This document shows, one piece after another, positions 30,579 to 40,159 of a DNA stretch of 64,000 bases; within the stretch, counting starts at the first letter, position 1; each line of letters starts with the position of its first letter. The stretch spans positions 3,224,001 to 3,288,000 of the forward strand of contig NZ_CP074149.1 in the NCBI RefSeq assembly GCF_019968765.1, given 5' to 3'. The position numbers and the translations under genes were made by a program. This DNA is from Enterobacter sp. JBIWA008 (GTDB lineage Bacteria; Pseudomonadota; Gammaproteobacteria; Enterobacterales; Enterobacteriaceae). The notes under the pieces are model-generated. The model was not told the DNA's origin. It did no database searches and worked only from the letters and a program-made list of their open reading frames with translations.

Positions 30579-30604
30579 ATTTAATACTCAAAAGAGAATG
30601 CATA

Positions 30605-31219
30605 ATGAATGTCCGTATCTATTGCCGTGCATCTACCGAAGGCCAACATGCTGATCGTGCATTAGTTAGCCTGCGCGAATTTGCGCAAAGCAAAAACTGG
30701 CAAGTAGCCGGAGAATACATTGAGAATGCAAGTGGTGCGAAGCTGGAGCGCGTGGAACTTATGCGCCTACTTGCGGAAGCACAGCCTGGCGATTTGCTTC
30801 TAATTGAAGCGATTGATCGTCTCAGTCGTCTTCAACATGAAGAATGGGCTGAACTTAAAGCTACGCTGAACGGTAAAGGTCTGGTTATTGTGTCATTGGA
30901 CTTGCCAACAAGCTGGCAGATGGTTGAAATGTCCGGTAACGACCTTACCAGCGGCATTCTTCGCGCAGTCAACGCCATGCTCATCGATATCCTTGCGACA
31001 ATGGCACGACAGGATTATGAGACCCGGCGTAATCGTCAGGCGCAGGGGATCGAGAGAGCAAAACAGGCAGGTCTGTATACGGGGAAAGCAAAAGATATGC
31101 AGGCCCGTGAAATCGTTCGCGAAATGCTGGCACAAAACGTTAAACCAGCACACATTATGAAGGCAGCAGATATCAGTCGTGCCACGTTTTACCGCATCAG
31201 GAAGGAGTCACTAAATTAA
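30605..31219 (+). CDS. Small serine recombinase (resolvase/invertase)
   Basis: From the ATG at 30605 the protein has 204 residues: an N-terminal resolvase domain with catalytic Ser in IYCRASTEGQHADRA (about 9), the Arg-containing EAIDRLSR motif (about 69), and a C-terminal helix-turn-helix (MKAADISRATFYRIRK). This is the plasmid/transposon resolvase type, distinct from the large integrase at 26432. A promoter with palindromic sites lies just upstream. An in-frame start at 30569 would extend into that promoter. Confidence 0.88.
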   Translation: MNVRIYCRASTEGQHADRALVSLREFAQSKNWQVAGEYIENASGAKLERVELMRLLAEAQPGDLLLIEAIDRLSRLQHEEWAELKATLNGKGLVIVSLDLPTSWQMVEMSGNDLTSGILRAVNAMLIDILATMARQDYETRRNRQAQGIERAKQAGLYTGKAKDMQAREIVREMLAQNVKPAHIMKAADISRATFYRIRKESLN

Positions 31220-31287
31220 TTATATTTGTATAGGCCCGCCAGAGCACCCACTCAAATATGGCTTTCCTCCTGAACGAAAAAAGAAGC

Positions 31288-31380
31288 CTACAGATTAAAC
31301 CACGCCATTTTTGACTCCCCCTGATTATTACTGATATGCAAATCTGCCAGAATAATATCAATAAATACCTCACTGACCAT
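31288..31380 (-). CDS. Possible 30-residue small protein or gene remnant
   Basis: An ATG at 31378-31380 follows a very good ribosome site (AGGAGA, 5 bases before). The frame closes after 30 codons (MVSEVFIDIILADLHISNNQ, then a short tail ending WFNL). It is downstream of the EAL gene on the same strand. It may be a real small protein or the start of a gene lost by deletion. No family recognised. Confidence 0.35.
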   Translation of the reverse strand: MVSEVFIDIILADLHISNNQGESKMAWFNL

Positions 31381-31463
31381 TGAATCTCCTGTATCGGGGA
31401 AGCTGTATTCAGATACCCGGTAGAAAAACACCGGGAACCATTATTTTACGGTCCCTGTTTGAT

Positions 31464-32111
31464 TCATCTGTACTCAATAGCCGGCCAGTAATAACCCTGC
31501 CCGAAACAAACCCCATTATCTTTGAGATAATTGATATGTTCGGCTGTTTCAACCCCCTCAACGATAACCCTCTCATCAGAACAGTGAGTTAATACTGAGA
31601 GTTGCGCCTGCGATCGGTACATCGACCAGAATGCCTCTTTATCTATCTTTATACCCGGACCGGAAGGATCATTAAGGATGCTCCCGCCACAGGCATCCAC
31701 ACCATCGATCCAGAGCCTGACACCTTCCGGAAGCAGAGTCTTCACATAATCAATCACCTCCGGCGTAAGGGTGACAGGATCATACTGTATCTCCAGATTT
31801 AAATCTGTAACAGTCAGGTATTCAGGCAATGTCCGCAGAAACCCCTCACGCAAAAGCAGACAGAGCGGCAGATTGATAAACAGATTTCTTACCCGTTCTG
31901 GATCAAGCGTACATTGTGCAGTAAAAAATCTCAGCTGCTCATAAAAAACACCTCCGAGAATTTCAACCGGGAGTGATAAAAAGAAAGCTTCAGTATTAAC
32001 AGTGTTATCCTCCGGTTTTGATAAAATCTCATAACCGATGACTTTCTGTGAAAACATGTCAATTATTGGCTCAAGCTTAAACGTTAAAGGCACGCCATTT
32101 AATGTTATCAA
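31464..32111 (-). CDS. Degenerate EAL-domain protein
   Basis: The 215-residue protein is a lone EAL domain. It keeps EIL (residue 28), the IKID strand, the VEGVE stretch and the terminal GQGY, but the metal-binding DDFG motif is changed to DGVDACG. Such proteins (YdiV type) often do not cleave cyclic di-GMP but bind partner proteins to control motility or fimbriae. No sensor domain is present. Cytoplasmic. Neighbouring control genes are lacking. Confidence 0.75.
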   Translation of the reverse strand: MITLNGVPLTFKLEPIIDMFSQKVIGYEILSKPEDNTVNTEAFFLSLPVEILGGVFYEQLRFFTAQCTLDPERVRNLFINLPLCLLLREGFLRTLPEYLTVTDLNLEIQYDPVTLTPEVIDYVKTLLPEGVRLWIDGVDACGGSILNDPSGPGIKIDKEAFWSMYRSQAQLSVLTHCSDERVIVEGVETAEHINYLKDNGVCFGQGYYWPAIEYR

Positions 32112-32214
32112 TTTAAGTTTCCCTGTGTCATGTTCTATGAACAGTGTTTTAAATAATGAAGGAGAGAGTTATCATGCCTGCGCATTAATACTCTCCAGAG
32201 TGATAATACAAAAG

Positions 32215-32535
32215 TCAGTCAGAAAAGCATTTTCTCCGTAAAATATCTTCCCGCCATGCCTGTATCTTCGGGGGTATAAAAGGTGATCCCCCTGTTATTT
32301 TAAAACCATAAAACCCAGACGCGCCCCAAACTGGTATGACCAAAAAAGATGACAATGATCGCTGCCGGCATTTTGCTGGCTGAACACACCATACCGGGAC
32401 GTGTCTTCCCGCCCGGTGACGTTGCATCAGATATCCGGACGACCAGTCACCTGTAGCATCTGCCTTATGCTGCCTCCTCGGAAGAGTGGTAATCCAAGCA
32501 AACCACACCGGACACCACACCTGACTGAATCGCAA
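32215..32535 (-). other. Open frame of unknown status, cut at its start by IS66
   Basis: An arginine- and tryptophan-rich frame of 106 codons, with a TTG as first candidate codon, ends 10 bp outside the IS66 left end. Removing the IS and one target copy would extend it upstream to an ATG (about 115 codons). I recognise no family and the composition is odd, so it may not code. The rest of 32112-32545 shows nothing else. Confidence 0.2.
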
Positions 32536-32616
32536 CGGGTTTAACGTAAGCGTCCAGCGAAAGCCGTCTGGTCATAATCTGAAGCATCCGACAAAGTGGT
32601 GTCCACCAAATAAGTA

Positions 32617-33018
32617 GTGGGAACCAAAGTGTCAGATATGCAGAAAAATATGACTCCCGGCAGGCGTAAAGGCTGCCCTAATTATTCTCCTGAGTTTAAG
32701 CAGCAGCTCGTTACTGCCTCCTGCGAACCCGGGATATCCATCTCAAAACTGGCGCTCGAAAATGGCATCAACGCCAATCTGTTGTTCAAATGGCGCCAAC
32801 AATGGCGCGAGGGAAAGCTGCTGTTACCTTCTTCAGAGAGCCCTCAGCTACTTCCTGTGACTCTGGATGCAGCTGTCGTACAGTCAGAGCAGCCCGCAGA
32901 GGACCCGGAAACCCTCAGTATCAGCTGTGAGGTAACGTTCCGGCACGGGACGCTTCGCCTCAATGGCTCTGTCAGCGAAAAGCTCCTGACCCTGCTGATA
33001 CAGGAGCTCAAACGGTGA
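32617..33018 (+). CDS. tnpA: IS66 family accessory protein TnpA
   Basis: The 133-residue protein has the helix-turn-helix of IS66 OrfA (YSPEFKQQLVTASCEPGISISKLALENGINANLLFKWRQQWR). The GTG at 32617 is the first possible start; an in-frame ATG at 32638 (MQKNMTPGRRKG) is equally plausible. The stop overlaps the tnpB start by four bases. Confidence 0.9.
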   Translation: MGTKVSDMQKNMTPGRRKGCPNYSPEFKQQLVTASCEPGISISKLALENGINANLLFKWRQQWREGKLLLPSSESPQLLPVTLDAAVVQSEQPAEDPETLSISCEVTFRHGTLRLNGSVSEKLLTLLIQELKR

Positions 33019-33362
33019 TCCCGTTACCAACAGGCACCAAAATCTGGCTGGTTGCCGGTATCACTGACATGCGCAACGGCTTCAATGGTCTCGCCGCAAA
33101 GGTGCAGACGATGCTGAAAGACGATCCGATGTCCGGCCACGTCTTCATCTTCCGGGGCCGCAGCGGCACTCAGGTCAAACTACTGTGGTCTACCGGTGAC
33201 GGACTGTGCCTGCTGACCAAACGGCTGGAGCGAGGCCGCTTCGCCTGGCCGTCAGCCCGTGATGGCAAAGTGTTCCTGACCCCGGCGCAGCTGGCAATGT
33301 TGCTCGAGGGCATCGACTGGCGACAGCCGAAGCGGTTGCTGACCTCCCTGACCATGCTGTAG
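33015..33362 (+). CDS. tnpB: IS66 family accessory protein TnpB
   Basis: The 115-residue protein is the conserved IS66 Orf2: IWLVAGITDMRNGFNGLAAKVQ, then HVFIFRGRSG and LLWSTGDGLCLLTKRLERGRF. It is needed for IS66 transposition, with unknown chemistry. It overlaps tnpA. Confidence 0.95.
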   Translation: MIPLPTGTKIWLVAGITDMRNGFNGLAAKVQTMLKDDPMSGHVFIFRGRSGTQVKLLWSTGDGLCLLTKRLERGRFAWPSARDGKVFLTPAQLAMLLEGIDWRQPKRLLTSLTML

Positions 33363-33411
33363 GTCTCTTTATCCTGGTTGTCGCAGAATAAGCCTGGTAA
33401 AATGATGGCTT

Positions 33412-34950
33412 ATGAACGACACCTCTTCTGACGATATCCTACTGCTGAAACAGCGCCTGGCTGAGCAGGAAGCGTTGATCCACGCCCTGCAGGAAAAGCT
33501 GAGCAACCGGGAGCGTGAAATAGACCACCTGCAGGCACAACTGGATAAACTCCGCCGGATGAATTTCGGCAGCCGTTCCGAAAAGGTCTCCCGCCGTATC
33601 GCACAGATGGAAGCTGACCTGAACCGGCTGCAGAAAGAAAGCGATACCCTTACCGGTCGGGTGGATGACCCGGCCGTGCAGCGCCCGTTGCGTCAGACCC
33701 GTACCCGCAAACCTTTCCCTGAATCACTTCCCCGTGACGAAAAACGGCTGCTGCCGGCAGAGCCATGCTGCCCGGACTGCGGTGGTGTGCTGAGCTACCT
33801 GGGTGAAGATACCGCCGAACAGCTGGAGCTGATGCGCAGCGCCTTCCGGGTTATCCGGACCGTGCGGGAAAAACACGCCTGCACAAAATGTGATGCCATC
33901 GTGCAGGCCCCCGCGCCTTCACGCCCCATCGAGCGGGGCATCGCTGGACCGGGACTGCTGGCCCGCGTGCTGAGCTCAAAGTATGCAGAGCATACCCCGC
34001 TGTACCGCCAGTCAGAAATATACAGCCGCCAGGGTGTGGAACTGAGCCGTTCACTGTTGTCGGGCTGGGTGGATGCATGCTGCCGGCTGCTGTCCCCGCT
34101 GGAGGAGGCGCTTCAGGACTATGTCCTGACTGATGGCAAACTCCATGCCGATGATACCCCCGTCCAGGTGCTGCTGCCGGGTAATAAGAAGACGAAGACC
34201 GGGCGGTTGTGGACGTATGTTCGTGATGACCGCAACGCTGGATCAGCAGTCGCACCGGCGGTGTGGTTCGCTTACAGCCCGGACAGAAAAGGCATCCATC
34301 CGCAGACCCATCTTGCTGGCTTCAGCGGTGTGCTGCAGGCGGATGCGTACGCCGGGTTCAACGAGCTGTACAGGGATGGCCGGATAACGGAAGCCGCCTG
34401 CTGGGCTCATGCCCGCCGAAAGATCCACGATGTGCACGTCCGCACATCGTCAGCGCTGACGGAAGAGGCCCTGAAACGGATCGGCGAGCTATACGCCATC
34501 GAGGGGAATATAAGAGGAATGCCGGCGGAGCAGCGTCTTGCAGTACGTCAGCAAAAAGCTAAACCGCTGCTGAAATCCCTGGAAAGCTGGCTGCGTGAAA
34601 AGATGAAAACGCTCTCAAGGCACTCAGAGCTGGCGAAGGCGTTCACGTATGCGCTGAACCAGTGGCCGGCGCTGGCGTACTATGCGGAGGACGGCTGGGC
34701 CGAAGCCGATAATAACATCGCTGAAAATGCGCTGCGGACGGTCAGTCTGGGTCGTAAAAACTTCCTGTTCTTCGGCTCTGACCATGGTGGTGAGCGGGGA
34801 GCACTGCTGTACAGCCTGATCGGAACGTGCAAACTGAACAGCGTGGATCCAGAGAGCTACCTTCGCCACGTGCTTGACGTGATAGCCGACTGGCCGGTCA
34901 ACCAGGTCAACGAACTACTTCCCTGGCGCATCATACTGCCAACTGAATAG
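33412..34950 (+). CDS. tnpC: IS66 family transposase TnpC
   Basis: The 512-residue transposase has an N-terminal leucine-rich coiled coil (about 5-75), a zinc-finger segment (CCPDCGG...CTKC, about 117-160) and a DDE catalytic core with [25 protein letters not shown] and [11 protein letters not shown]. It ends in the usual small C-terminal domain ([13 protein letters not shown]). All three acidic residues look present, so it should be active. Confidence 0.95.
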   Translation: MNDTSSDDILLLKQRLAEQEALIHALQEKLSNREREIDHLQAQLDKLRRMNFGSRSEKVSRRIAQMEADLNRLQKESDTLTGRVDDPAVQRPLRQTRTRKPFPESLPRDEKRLLPAEPCCPDCGGVLSYLGEDTAEQLELMRSAFRVIRTVREKHACTKCDAIVQAPAPSRPIERGIAGPGLLARVLSSKYAEHTPLYRQSEIYSRQGVELSRSLLSGWVDACCRLLSPLEEALQDYVLTDGKLHADDTPVQVLLPGNKKTKTGRLWTYVRDDRNAGSAVAPAVWFAYSPDRKGIHPQTHLAGFSGVLQADAYAGFNELYRDGRITEAACWAHARRKIHDVHVRTSSALTEEALKRIGELYAIEGNIRGMPAEQRLAVRQQKAKPLLKSLESWLREKMKTLSRHSELAKAFTYALNQWPALAYYAEDGWAEADNNIAENALRTVSLGRKNFLFFGSDHGGERGALLYSLIGTCKLNSVDPESYLRHVLDVIADWPVNQVNELLPWRIILPTE

Positions 34951-35008
34951 CACATCCCCGTCAATACGGCTCTCGCTGGACGCTTACGGTTTAACAGACA
35001 CCGCAGAG

Positions 35009-35403
35009 TCATTTAAGATGACTTAAAGATAGGTGCCCATGAGTGGTAACATAAGCACGATCTAGTGCTTGCATTCGCGGTTGCATATACGGTGGTGACA
35101 TCTTGAAGCGGTCTGAGCAAGAACCGCACAATGAAAGGGTACTTTTGTATTGTGATCGTTGTATCAGGTGCGTTGTTGTAATCCGGGAACGGTGGCTGGA
35201 GTATCTCCAATAACTCAATCTCGGTGGCAATAAACGCAGCAGGCAAGTAAGCCTGATAGCCTTTCTTCGGGACGGCTTTCCTTCATGTTAAAACGGTGAT
35301 TACCAGTCAATACCAATCTCAGTGTATCAGATACGTCTGAACCATGGGTGGCATTTCGCGAACAACCAGGGCGTTTTCCGTATTGTGCTGCTTCGGTGAC
35401 CAA
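35009..35403 (-). other. Broken reading frame of unknown origin
   Basis: Between IS66 and the aminotransferase gene, two minus-strand frames (35215-35403 and 35009-35246) join into one plausible protein if a single frameshift near 35250 is allowed, running from VTEAAQYGKRPGC to a stop after APIFKSS. I do not recognise the family. It may be a pseudogene disrupted before or after the IS insertion. Nothing else is seen in 34996-35418. Confidence 0.25.
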
Positions 35404-35418
35404 AGCAGCACAATCATT

Positions 35419-36651
35419 TTACACGAAAGAGCGTGAACTTAGTGCCCGCCATTTTTTTAGCCGATGCAGCGCCTCATCAAGCACATCATCTGACTGTACC
35501 AGTGCAATCCTTACCCGGCCGGTCCCCCCGGGACCAAAACCACTGCCAGGGGCAACTAAGATACCTGTGGAATCAAGCAGATGTTCAACAAATCTCAGGT
35601 CATCGCCCTCTGCAAAATCCGGAGGAAGCGGTGCCCACAGGAAAAAGGTGCCCTGTGATAAAGGTATATTCCAGCCCAGAGATGCCGCACCATTAACAAA
35701 ACGACGCATGCGGGCTGCATAGATTGTGCTGTTGCACGCAGCGATAGTTTCCAGTTCATCAAGTATTTCTGCTGCAACACATTTTAACGGGAGAAACGCG
35801 CCAAAATCGGTATTGAATTTTATATTCCGTATCTTGTCTATCAGCTCTGCAGAACCGACTGCAAAACCGATACGCCAGCCTGCAAGATTACATGATTTGC
35901 TCAAACTGTGAAGTTCCACTACTCGTGAGAGTGCTCCCGGTAATGGCAGGGCCGCGCCACTGAGTACGCCATTAGATGGCGATTTAAACGAAATCTCGGC
36001 ATACGCCCTGTCAATAACAACCCAAAGATCATGCTGTTCAGCAAATTCCAGAACCTCCTTAAGTTTTTCAGGAGATAATTCCACGCCTGTAGGATTACCT
36101 GGTGAACAAATAACCAGCAGACGTGCCCCCTGTAATTGATCGGGCAGAATTGAGGTTAACTCAGGCTGGCCTGACGGGTCGCAGGAGAAAAGCTCGACAC
36201 GAGCGCCAATCAGCCGGGCACTGCTTTGATAAACTGTATACGATGGGTCCGGCATAAGTACAGCCTCTCCTGGATTCAGGCAGGACAGCAGGCTATAGAA
36301 AATGCCTTCCTTGGAACCTAGCAAATCGACCACATGTCGTTCAGGATCGAGTAAAAAAGGTGCATCATGGGACAAGAAACGGCGTTGATAGTAGGCAATA
36401 AAACGTTCATATAAATGGCGGGTAATGTCTGAACGGAAATCGCCGTAGCCGTGAAGATCATCCCTTCCGATAAAGTACTGCAGGCGGCTGCGCCAGTGTG
36501 AACTTGGTGCGAGATCGGGATTACCGATTGACAAATCCAGTAGCGGTCTCCCCATAAAATCAGGCATCTCCTGACGTGTTCGGTAACGTTCAACCAGTAT
36601 TTTTAGCAAAGAAAAAGAATCTCGGGGCGTAGTATTAGTCATCTGGATCAT
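35419..36651 (-). CDS. Class I/II PLP-dependent aminotransferase
   Basis: From the ATG at 36649-36651 (MIQMTNTTPRD) the protein has 410 residues. It has the fold-type I features LSIGNPDLAPS (40-50), GSKEGIF (112-118), PDPSYTVY, CSPGNPTGV (182-190) and the PLP lysine in SLSKSCNLAGWRIGF (K252). It resembles the DapL/alanine-aminotransferase-like branch. It starts 16 bp after the decarboxylase stop, so it is last in a three-gene operon with a PLP decarboxylase and an EamA transporter. It probably transaminates an amino or keto acid of an unassigned pathway. A longer frame reaching back to 36897 overlaps the decarboxylase and is rejected. Confidence 0.85.
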   Translation of the reverse strand: MIQMTNTTPRDSFSLLKILVERYRTRQEMPDFMGRPLLDLSIGNPDLAPSSHWRSRLQYFIGRDDLHGYGDFRSDITRHLYERFIAYYQRRFLSHDAPFLLDPERHVVDLLGSKEGIFYSLLSCLNPGEAVLMPDPSYTVYQSSARLIGARVELFSCDPSGQPELTSILPDQLQGARLLVICSPGNPTGVELSPEKLKEVLEFAEQHDLWVVIDRAYAEISFKSPSNGVLSGAALPLPGALSRVVELHSLSKSCNLAGWRIGFAVGSAELIDKIRNIKFNTDFGAFLPLKCVAAEILDELETIAACNSTIYAARMRRFVNGAASLGWNIPLSQGTFFLWAPLPPDFAEGDDLRFVEHLLDSTGILVAPGSGFGPGGTGRVRIALVQSDDVLDEALHRLKKWRALSSRSFV

Positions 36652-36667
36652 GCTGTAAGCCTGCTGA

Positions 36668-38356
36668 TTAGCGGATCGGTTGTGCAAACTGGGTTCGACT
36701 AAGGGTCTTTTGCCCCGTCCGCAAACGAGTCTGAAAATCGTGGAACTGCCTGGCGATAAGTGACACAGTCTCATCCCACTCGTCATCATGGTGTTGTTGC
36801 ATTGGGTAAAGAAGGAAGGCTGTGGTAACTTTATTCCGATCATTCTCAATACGATATCCCGGCACAATGCTAAATAGTGGCAGGTCGTAACCTGCATTCA
36901 CTCGTTCCCAACATTCCTGCATAAAACTCATAGCAAGCTCTTCCCGGGAGGATGCCAGTGCGACCACATCAGGATCGAATGGAATATCAAATACAACCTC
37001 CCATCCAAGGCTGGAATAGTTAAGCACCCGGAACAGACCATGGCGTTCGAGGGCGCTGGTCAGGGAATCACGTGCTTCATGAAGGCGGACAAGATAAGCA
37101 GCATATCCGTTACGACCAAGTTTACGAAGGTTTATCCAGGCAGCAAGAATCCCCTGTGCCGGGCGAGAATTCTCAAAGGTGTAACGGTAGGCCCGGAACT
37201 GACCATACTGAAAATCTTTCTCTGCGTAATGGTAATTTCCGTCACCAAGCTCATCCATAAAACGTCGATCACGCGATACAAAAAAGCTGCTGGCATATGG
37301 ACACAGTCCATTCTTATGAAAATCAACACCCAGCGAATCAAAAGCCCCTATATCACGCAGGCGATAATGAACTTCAGCAACACGAGCTCTGATGCGTGGG
37401 CTGGAAATCTGATAAATTGGCTCACCTTTATTAACATCTGGCTGACTCAGGTACAGCCAGCCGATAACGCTGTCCAGATGTAAATAAGGGCGTTCTTTTA
37501 AATTGTTTTCCCGTGCGAATGCTTCGGTGATATCAATAATCTCTCGAGTATCCTCACAGTTGAAATTGATCGTTGTTCCCCCGCAGCATATGATTGCGGC
37601 AACCCTGCGTCTGCGGAGATGCTGTTCGTATAAAGTGGTGCGTAAAGCCTCTGCACACATTCGTCCTTCATTGTTGGCAGATACTCGCAGGCAGTTATCG
37701 GCTCCCAGTCCAAGCATGCTGGCAGCATGTTCCACACAGTAATGTGCTCCCTCACTGCATAAAATAACGATATCATTAGGCAGGCCAGTACGCTGTGAAT
37801 TAGGTGCAATACGACTCAGCGCTGATTTTATTGCGTACATGATGGTTAATTTCCCACCATTACAGGCAATACCCATTGCATGCTTCCAGCCAGCCCACCT
37901 GCCTATACGGCGGGCAACCAGTTGTTCTGTCAGCAATGCTTCCCCACCGAAAGCATCCATCAGACTATTAGTATTATATGCAGTGGCCAGCCATGCGCCT
38001 GCTGTTGCAGCAATACTTGGATCGGGCACCATATTGAACAATGAATTGCGAGACTGTGGGCGAATTGCTCCACGGAAATATCGGGCTACTTCGTTGTGTA
38101 GTTCAGCCTCACTGGCTGGAGTTTCATCCTGAGCACGTTCAAGCTCATCAAGATATGAGAACGGTTGTATTGGATACTTTGGGCCAAGAGTCAGCAGGGC
38201 ATCAGGAGCGAATGTTAATTCTGGCAGTATGGATTGACTTGCCCGAGCATTAAGTTGAATATGACGATTCAGAACCTGAACATAATTAATCAGATTCTGC
38301 AGGTTTTCTGATTCTGAAGAACTGGATGATTGCTCAATAAACTGTAACTCATTCAT
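36668..38356 (-). CDS. Group II PLP-dependent decarboxylase
   Basis: The 562-residue protein is a group II amino acid decarboxylase: the PLP-stacking His in SEGAHYCV (H205), the pyridine-binding Asp in YLHLDSVIGW (D295) and the Schiff-base lysine in SLGVDFHKNG (K348) are intact. The family includes decarboxylases for glutamate, diaminobutyrate, tyrosine and cysteine sulfinate; the substrate here cannot be told. The N-terminus is serine-rich, with no signal peptide. Its ATG overlaps the transporter gene's stop by 8 bp and the aminotransferase follows 16 bp later, so all three act together. Confidence 0.88.
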   Translation of the reverse strand: MNELQFIEQSSSSSESENLQNLINYVQVLNRHIQLNARASQSILPELTFAPDALLTLGPKYPIQPFSYLDELERAQDETPASEAELHNEVARYFRGAIRPQSRNSLFNMVPDPSIAATAGAWLATAYNTNSLMDAFGGEALLTEQLVARRIGRWAGWKHAMGIACNGGKLTIMYAIKSALSRIAPNSQRTGLPNDIVILCSEGAHYCVEHAASMLGLGADNCLRVSANNEGRMCAEALRTTLYEQHLRRRRVAAIICCGGTTINFNCEDTREIIDITEAFARENNLKERPYLHLDSVIGWLYLSQPDVNKGEPIYQISSPRIRARVAEVHYRLRDIGAFDSLGVDFHKNGLCPYASSFFVSRDRRFMDELGDGNYHYAEKDFQYGQFRAYRYTFENSRPAQGILAAWINLRKLGRNGYAAYLVRLHEARDSLTSALERHGLFRVLNYSSLGWEVVFDIPFDPDVVALASSREELAMSFMQECWERVNAGYDLPLFSIVPGYRIENDRNKVTTAFLLYPMQQHHDDEWDETVSLIARQFHDFQTRLRTGQKTLSRTQFAQPIR

Positions 38357-39308
38357 GATGCTTTTCCTTTTGCGTAATGCTAATTATGCTTTGCTTCGTG
38401 AAAGGCGAAGAATTTTGGTTGTGACGTAATGCCAGCCCGGTTAAACCAGTACAGAAAAAAAATATGCCAGCCCATTGCATGGCAGTAACTGGTACTGCAA
38501 GCCACCATCGGGAGAACAGGACTGAAGCAGGTATTTCAATAAGAGCAAACACCGTTGCCAACACAGGACCGCCAGCTGCAATAGCCCGAACATAGAGCAC
38601 GTCAGCCATCACTGTTGGTACCAGAATTAACGCCACAACGAGTATCCATACAGAAATGTTGCTATGTAATGACAGGTCCACTGATGCACTGCCTTGTAAC
38701 GGAGCCAGGAATGCAGCACCAAGACCAAGACTGAAACTCACAATAACCCATGAATCAAGCTTGCCCAACGAACGCGTAAACAAGGGAAATAACCCATAAC
38801 AACCCCCGGAAAGTAAACCCCATCCCAGTCCGTATAACCACTGTCTGCTAAACGTTACAACATTGGTTTGTTCTCCCTGGCTGTGTAAAACAGTCAGGGT
38901 TAGCCCTGCCAGACCAAGCAGAACCATCAAAAGTGATATAGTATCAAGACGTTCACTATAAAATATTCGATTTATCGCAACAGTGAACAGCGGGCCTGTG
39001 CATAACATAATGATAGCCAGGCTGCTCCCTATCCCTGCCACTGCAGAAGAAAATGATATGCTACTCAGTGCCTGACAAACCAGGCCGATAGCTGCCAGCC
39101 CCCCCCATTGTCTAAGGCTAAGTATATGAATCCGACCCAGCATAATTGCGATAAGTAAAGTCAGCACAAATGCACCACCCAGGCGCAATATACCAAGTTG
39201 TATGATACTCACTCCGTAATTAAGTAAGTAATGAGTAATTAAGCCCAGTGTTCCCCACATAACTCCTGCTGCAAGGGCCAGAGTAATCGCTGTAAGTGAG
39301 GACCTCAT
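38349..39308 (-). CDS. EamA-family (DMT) transporter
   Basis: The 319-residue protein has ten hydrophobic segments in two EamA repeats (about 6-140 and 155-300), beginning ALAAGVMWGTLGLITHYLL. Such proteins usually export amino acids or metabolites. It is the first gene of the operon with the PLP decarboxylase and aminotransferase, overlapping the decarboxylase start, so it probably exports or imports the pathway's product or substrate. The upstream gap (39309-39739) shows no other gene. Confidence 0.85.
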   Translation of the reverse strand: MRSSLTAITLALAAGVMWGTLGLITHYLLNYGVSIIQLGILRLGGAFVLTLLIAIMLGRIHILSLRQWGGLAAIGLVCQALSSISFSSAVAGIGSSLAIIMLCTGPLFTVAINRIFYSERLDTISLLMVLLGLAGLTLTVLHSQGEQTNVVTFSRQWLYGLGWGLLSGGCYGLFPLFTRSLGKLDSWVIVSFSLGLGAAFLAPLQGSASVDLSLHSNISVWILVVALILVPTVMADVLYVRAIAAGGPVLATVFALIEIPASVLFSRWWLAVPVTAMQWAGIFFFCTGLTGLALRHNQNSSPFTKQSIISITQKEKHHE

Positions 39309-39739
39309 TTTTCCATGTTCCTGCTATATAGAAAGAACAGTCCGACTGGCGAAGAAAATTGTGAGGTTAATTTTTTACATATCGCATAAAATGCAGATAG
39401 TGGTGTCAGATTCTGTTTTCTTTTCATTTGATGCCAGCAACAAGATAAATCGCCATAATATATTACCCTGCCTGGGTTAAATATCATGTTTATTGTAATA
39501 AAACTCTATCCAATACTAGACATCAAATAGTTTTTCCGAGCTGTTACCTCAGCAATTAATGTTACTTTCTTGTTTAAGTTAAAATGTAACCGCACAACCG
39601 TTCTGAAGCTTCCCGGAGAACGCTCAGAGCAGCACAGCACTGTAAACCGAACCAGCCCGGCGGAAGGACGCTGTTAGTTACAGCTGGTGACGGCACCATC
39701 CATTAACCAGATTGCTGGTTTACCGGTCCAGGACATAGC

Positions 39740-39872
39740 GTAAGCGTGCAGCGAGAACCGTATTGACGGGGATGTGTTATTCAGTTGGCAGTGCTACACG
39801 CCAGGGGAGCAGTTCGCTGACCCGGTTTCCAACGTAGAGTTTTCTGCCATCCAGCTCGGTTAATACATAGAT
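39740..39872 (-). mobile_element. IS66-family 3' end fragment
   Basis: The segment starts with an IS66-type terminal repeat (GTAAGCGTGCAGCGAGAACC) and, on the minus strand, encodes ELDGRKLYVGNRVSELLPW and then RVALPTE with a stop at 39777-39779, the tail of a TnpC. It is inverted relative to the intact IS66 and ends where IS21 DNA begins. Confidence 0.8.
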
Positions 39873-40103
39873 ATGTCAAACGCGGAAATGGGCGTGCTGT
39901 TCGAGCTGATAGCCCATCGCTATGAGCGCGAACGTCTGGTTATCACCAGCAAGCATCCGTTCAGCGCCTGGAGCATCATCTTCGTGGATGAAACGATGGC
40001 GGTGGCAGCAGCCGACCGACTGATCCATTACGGATATATGTTCGAACTCAAAGGAGAAAGTTATCGGAAAAAGACAGCGAAGGAAGTAACCAGCGTGGCT
40101 TAA
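39873..40103 (+). pseudogene. C-terminal fragment of IS21-family IstB
   Basis: The frame gives FELIAHRYERERLVITSKHPFSAWSIIF and ends GESYRKKTAKE, the C-terminal end of an IS21-family IstB helper ATPase. The Walker motifs and IstA are missing. It lies between two IS66 fragments, so several insertions and deletions have piled up here. Confidence 0.85.
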
Positions 40104-40159
40104 AACCCCGCTCAATGGATGCGGCCAGAGTAGTTGGCGCCGGTCGGCAAAACTAGTTG

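Larger units (their letters stand above)
32546..34987 (+). mobile_element. Intact IS66-family insertion sequence
   Basis: The 2442-bp element begins GTAAGCGTCCAGCGAAAGCC (32546) and ends with the inverted copy GGCTCTCGCTGGACGCTTAC (34968-34987), 19 of 20 bases matching. It holds the three genes tnpA, tnpB and tnpC in the standard order, all intact, and is bordered by 8-bp target duplications. Related fragments lie at 39740-39872 and 40160-40497. Confidence 0.95.
32538..34995. repeat. 8-bp target site duplication flanking IS66
   Basis: GGTTTAAC is found directly before the left end (32538-32545) and directly after the right end (34988-34995). An exact 8-bp duplication is the IS66-family hallmark and shows that this copy transposed as a unit and has not recombined since. 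Confidence 0.93.

Noticed and set aside
36652..36897. N-terminal extension of the aminotransferase back to 36897
   Set aside because: It would overlap the decarboxylase gene by 230 bp, and the family motif spacing fits the start at 36651.
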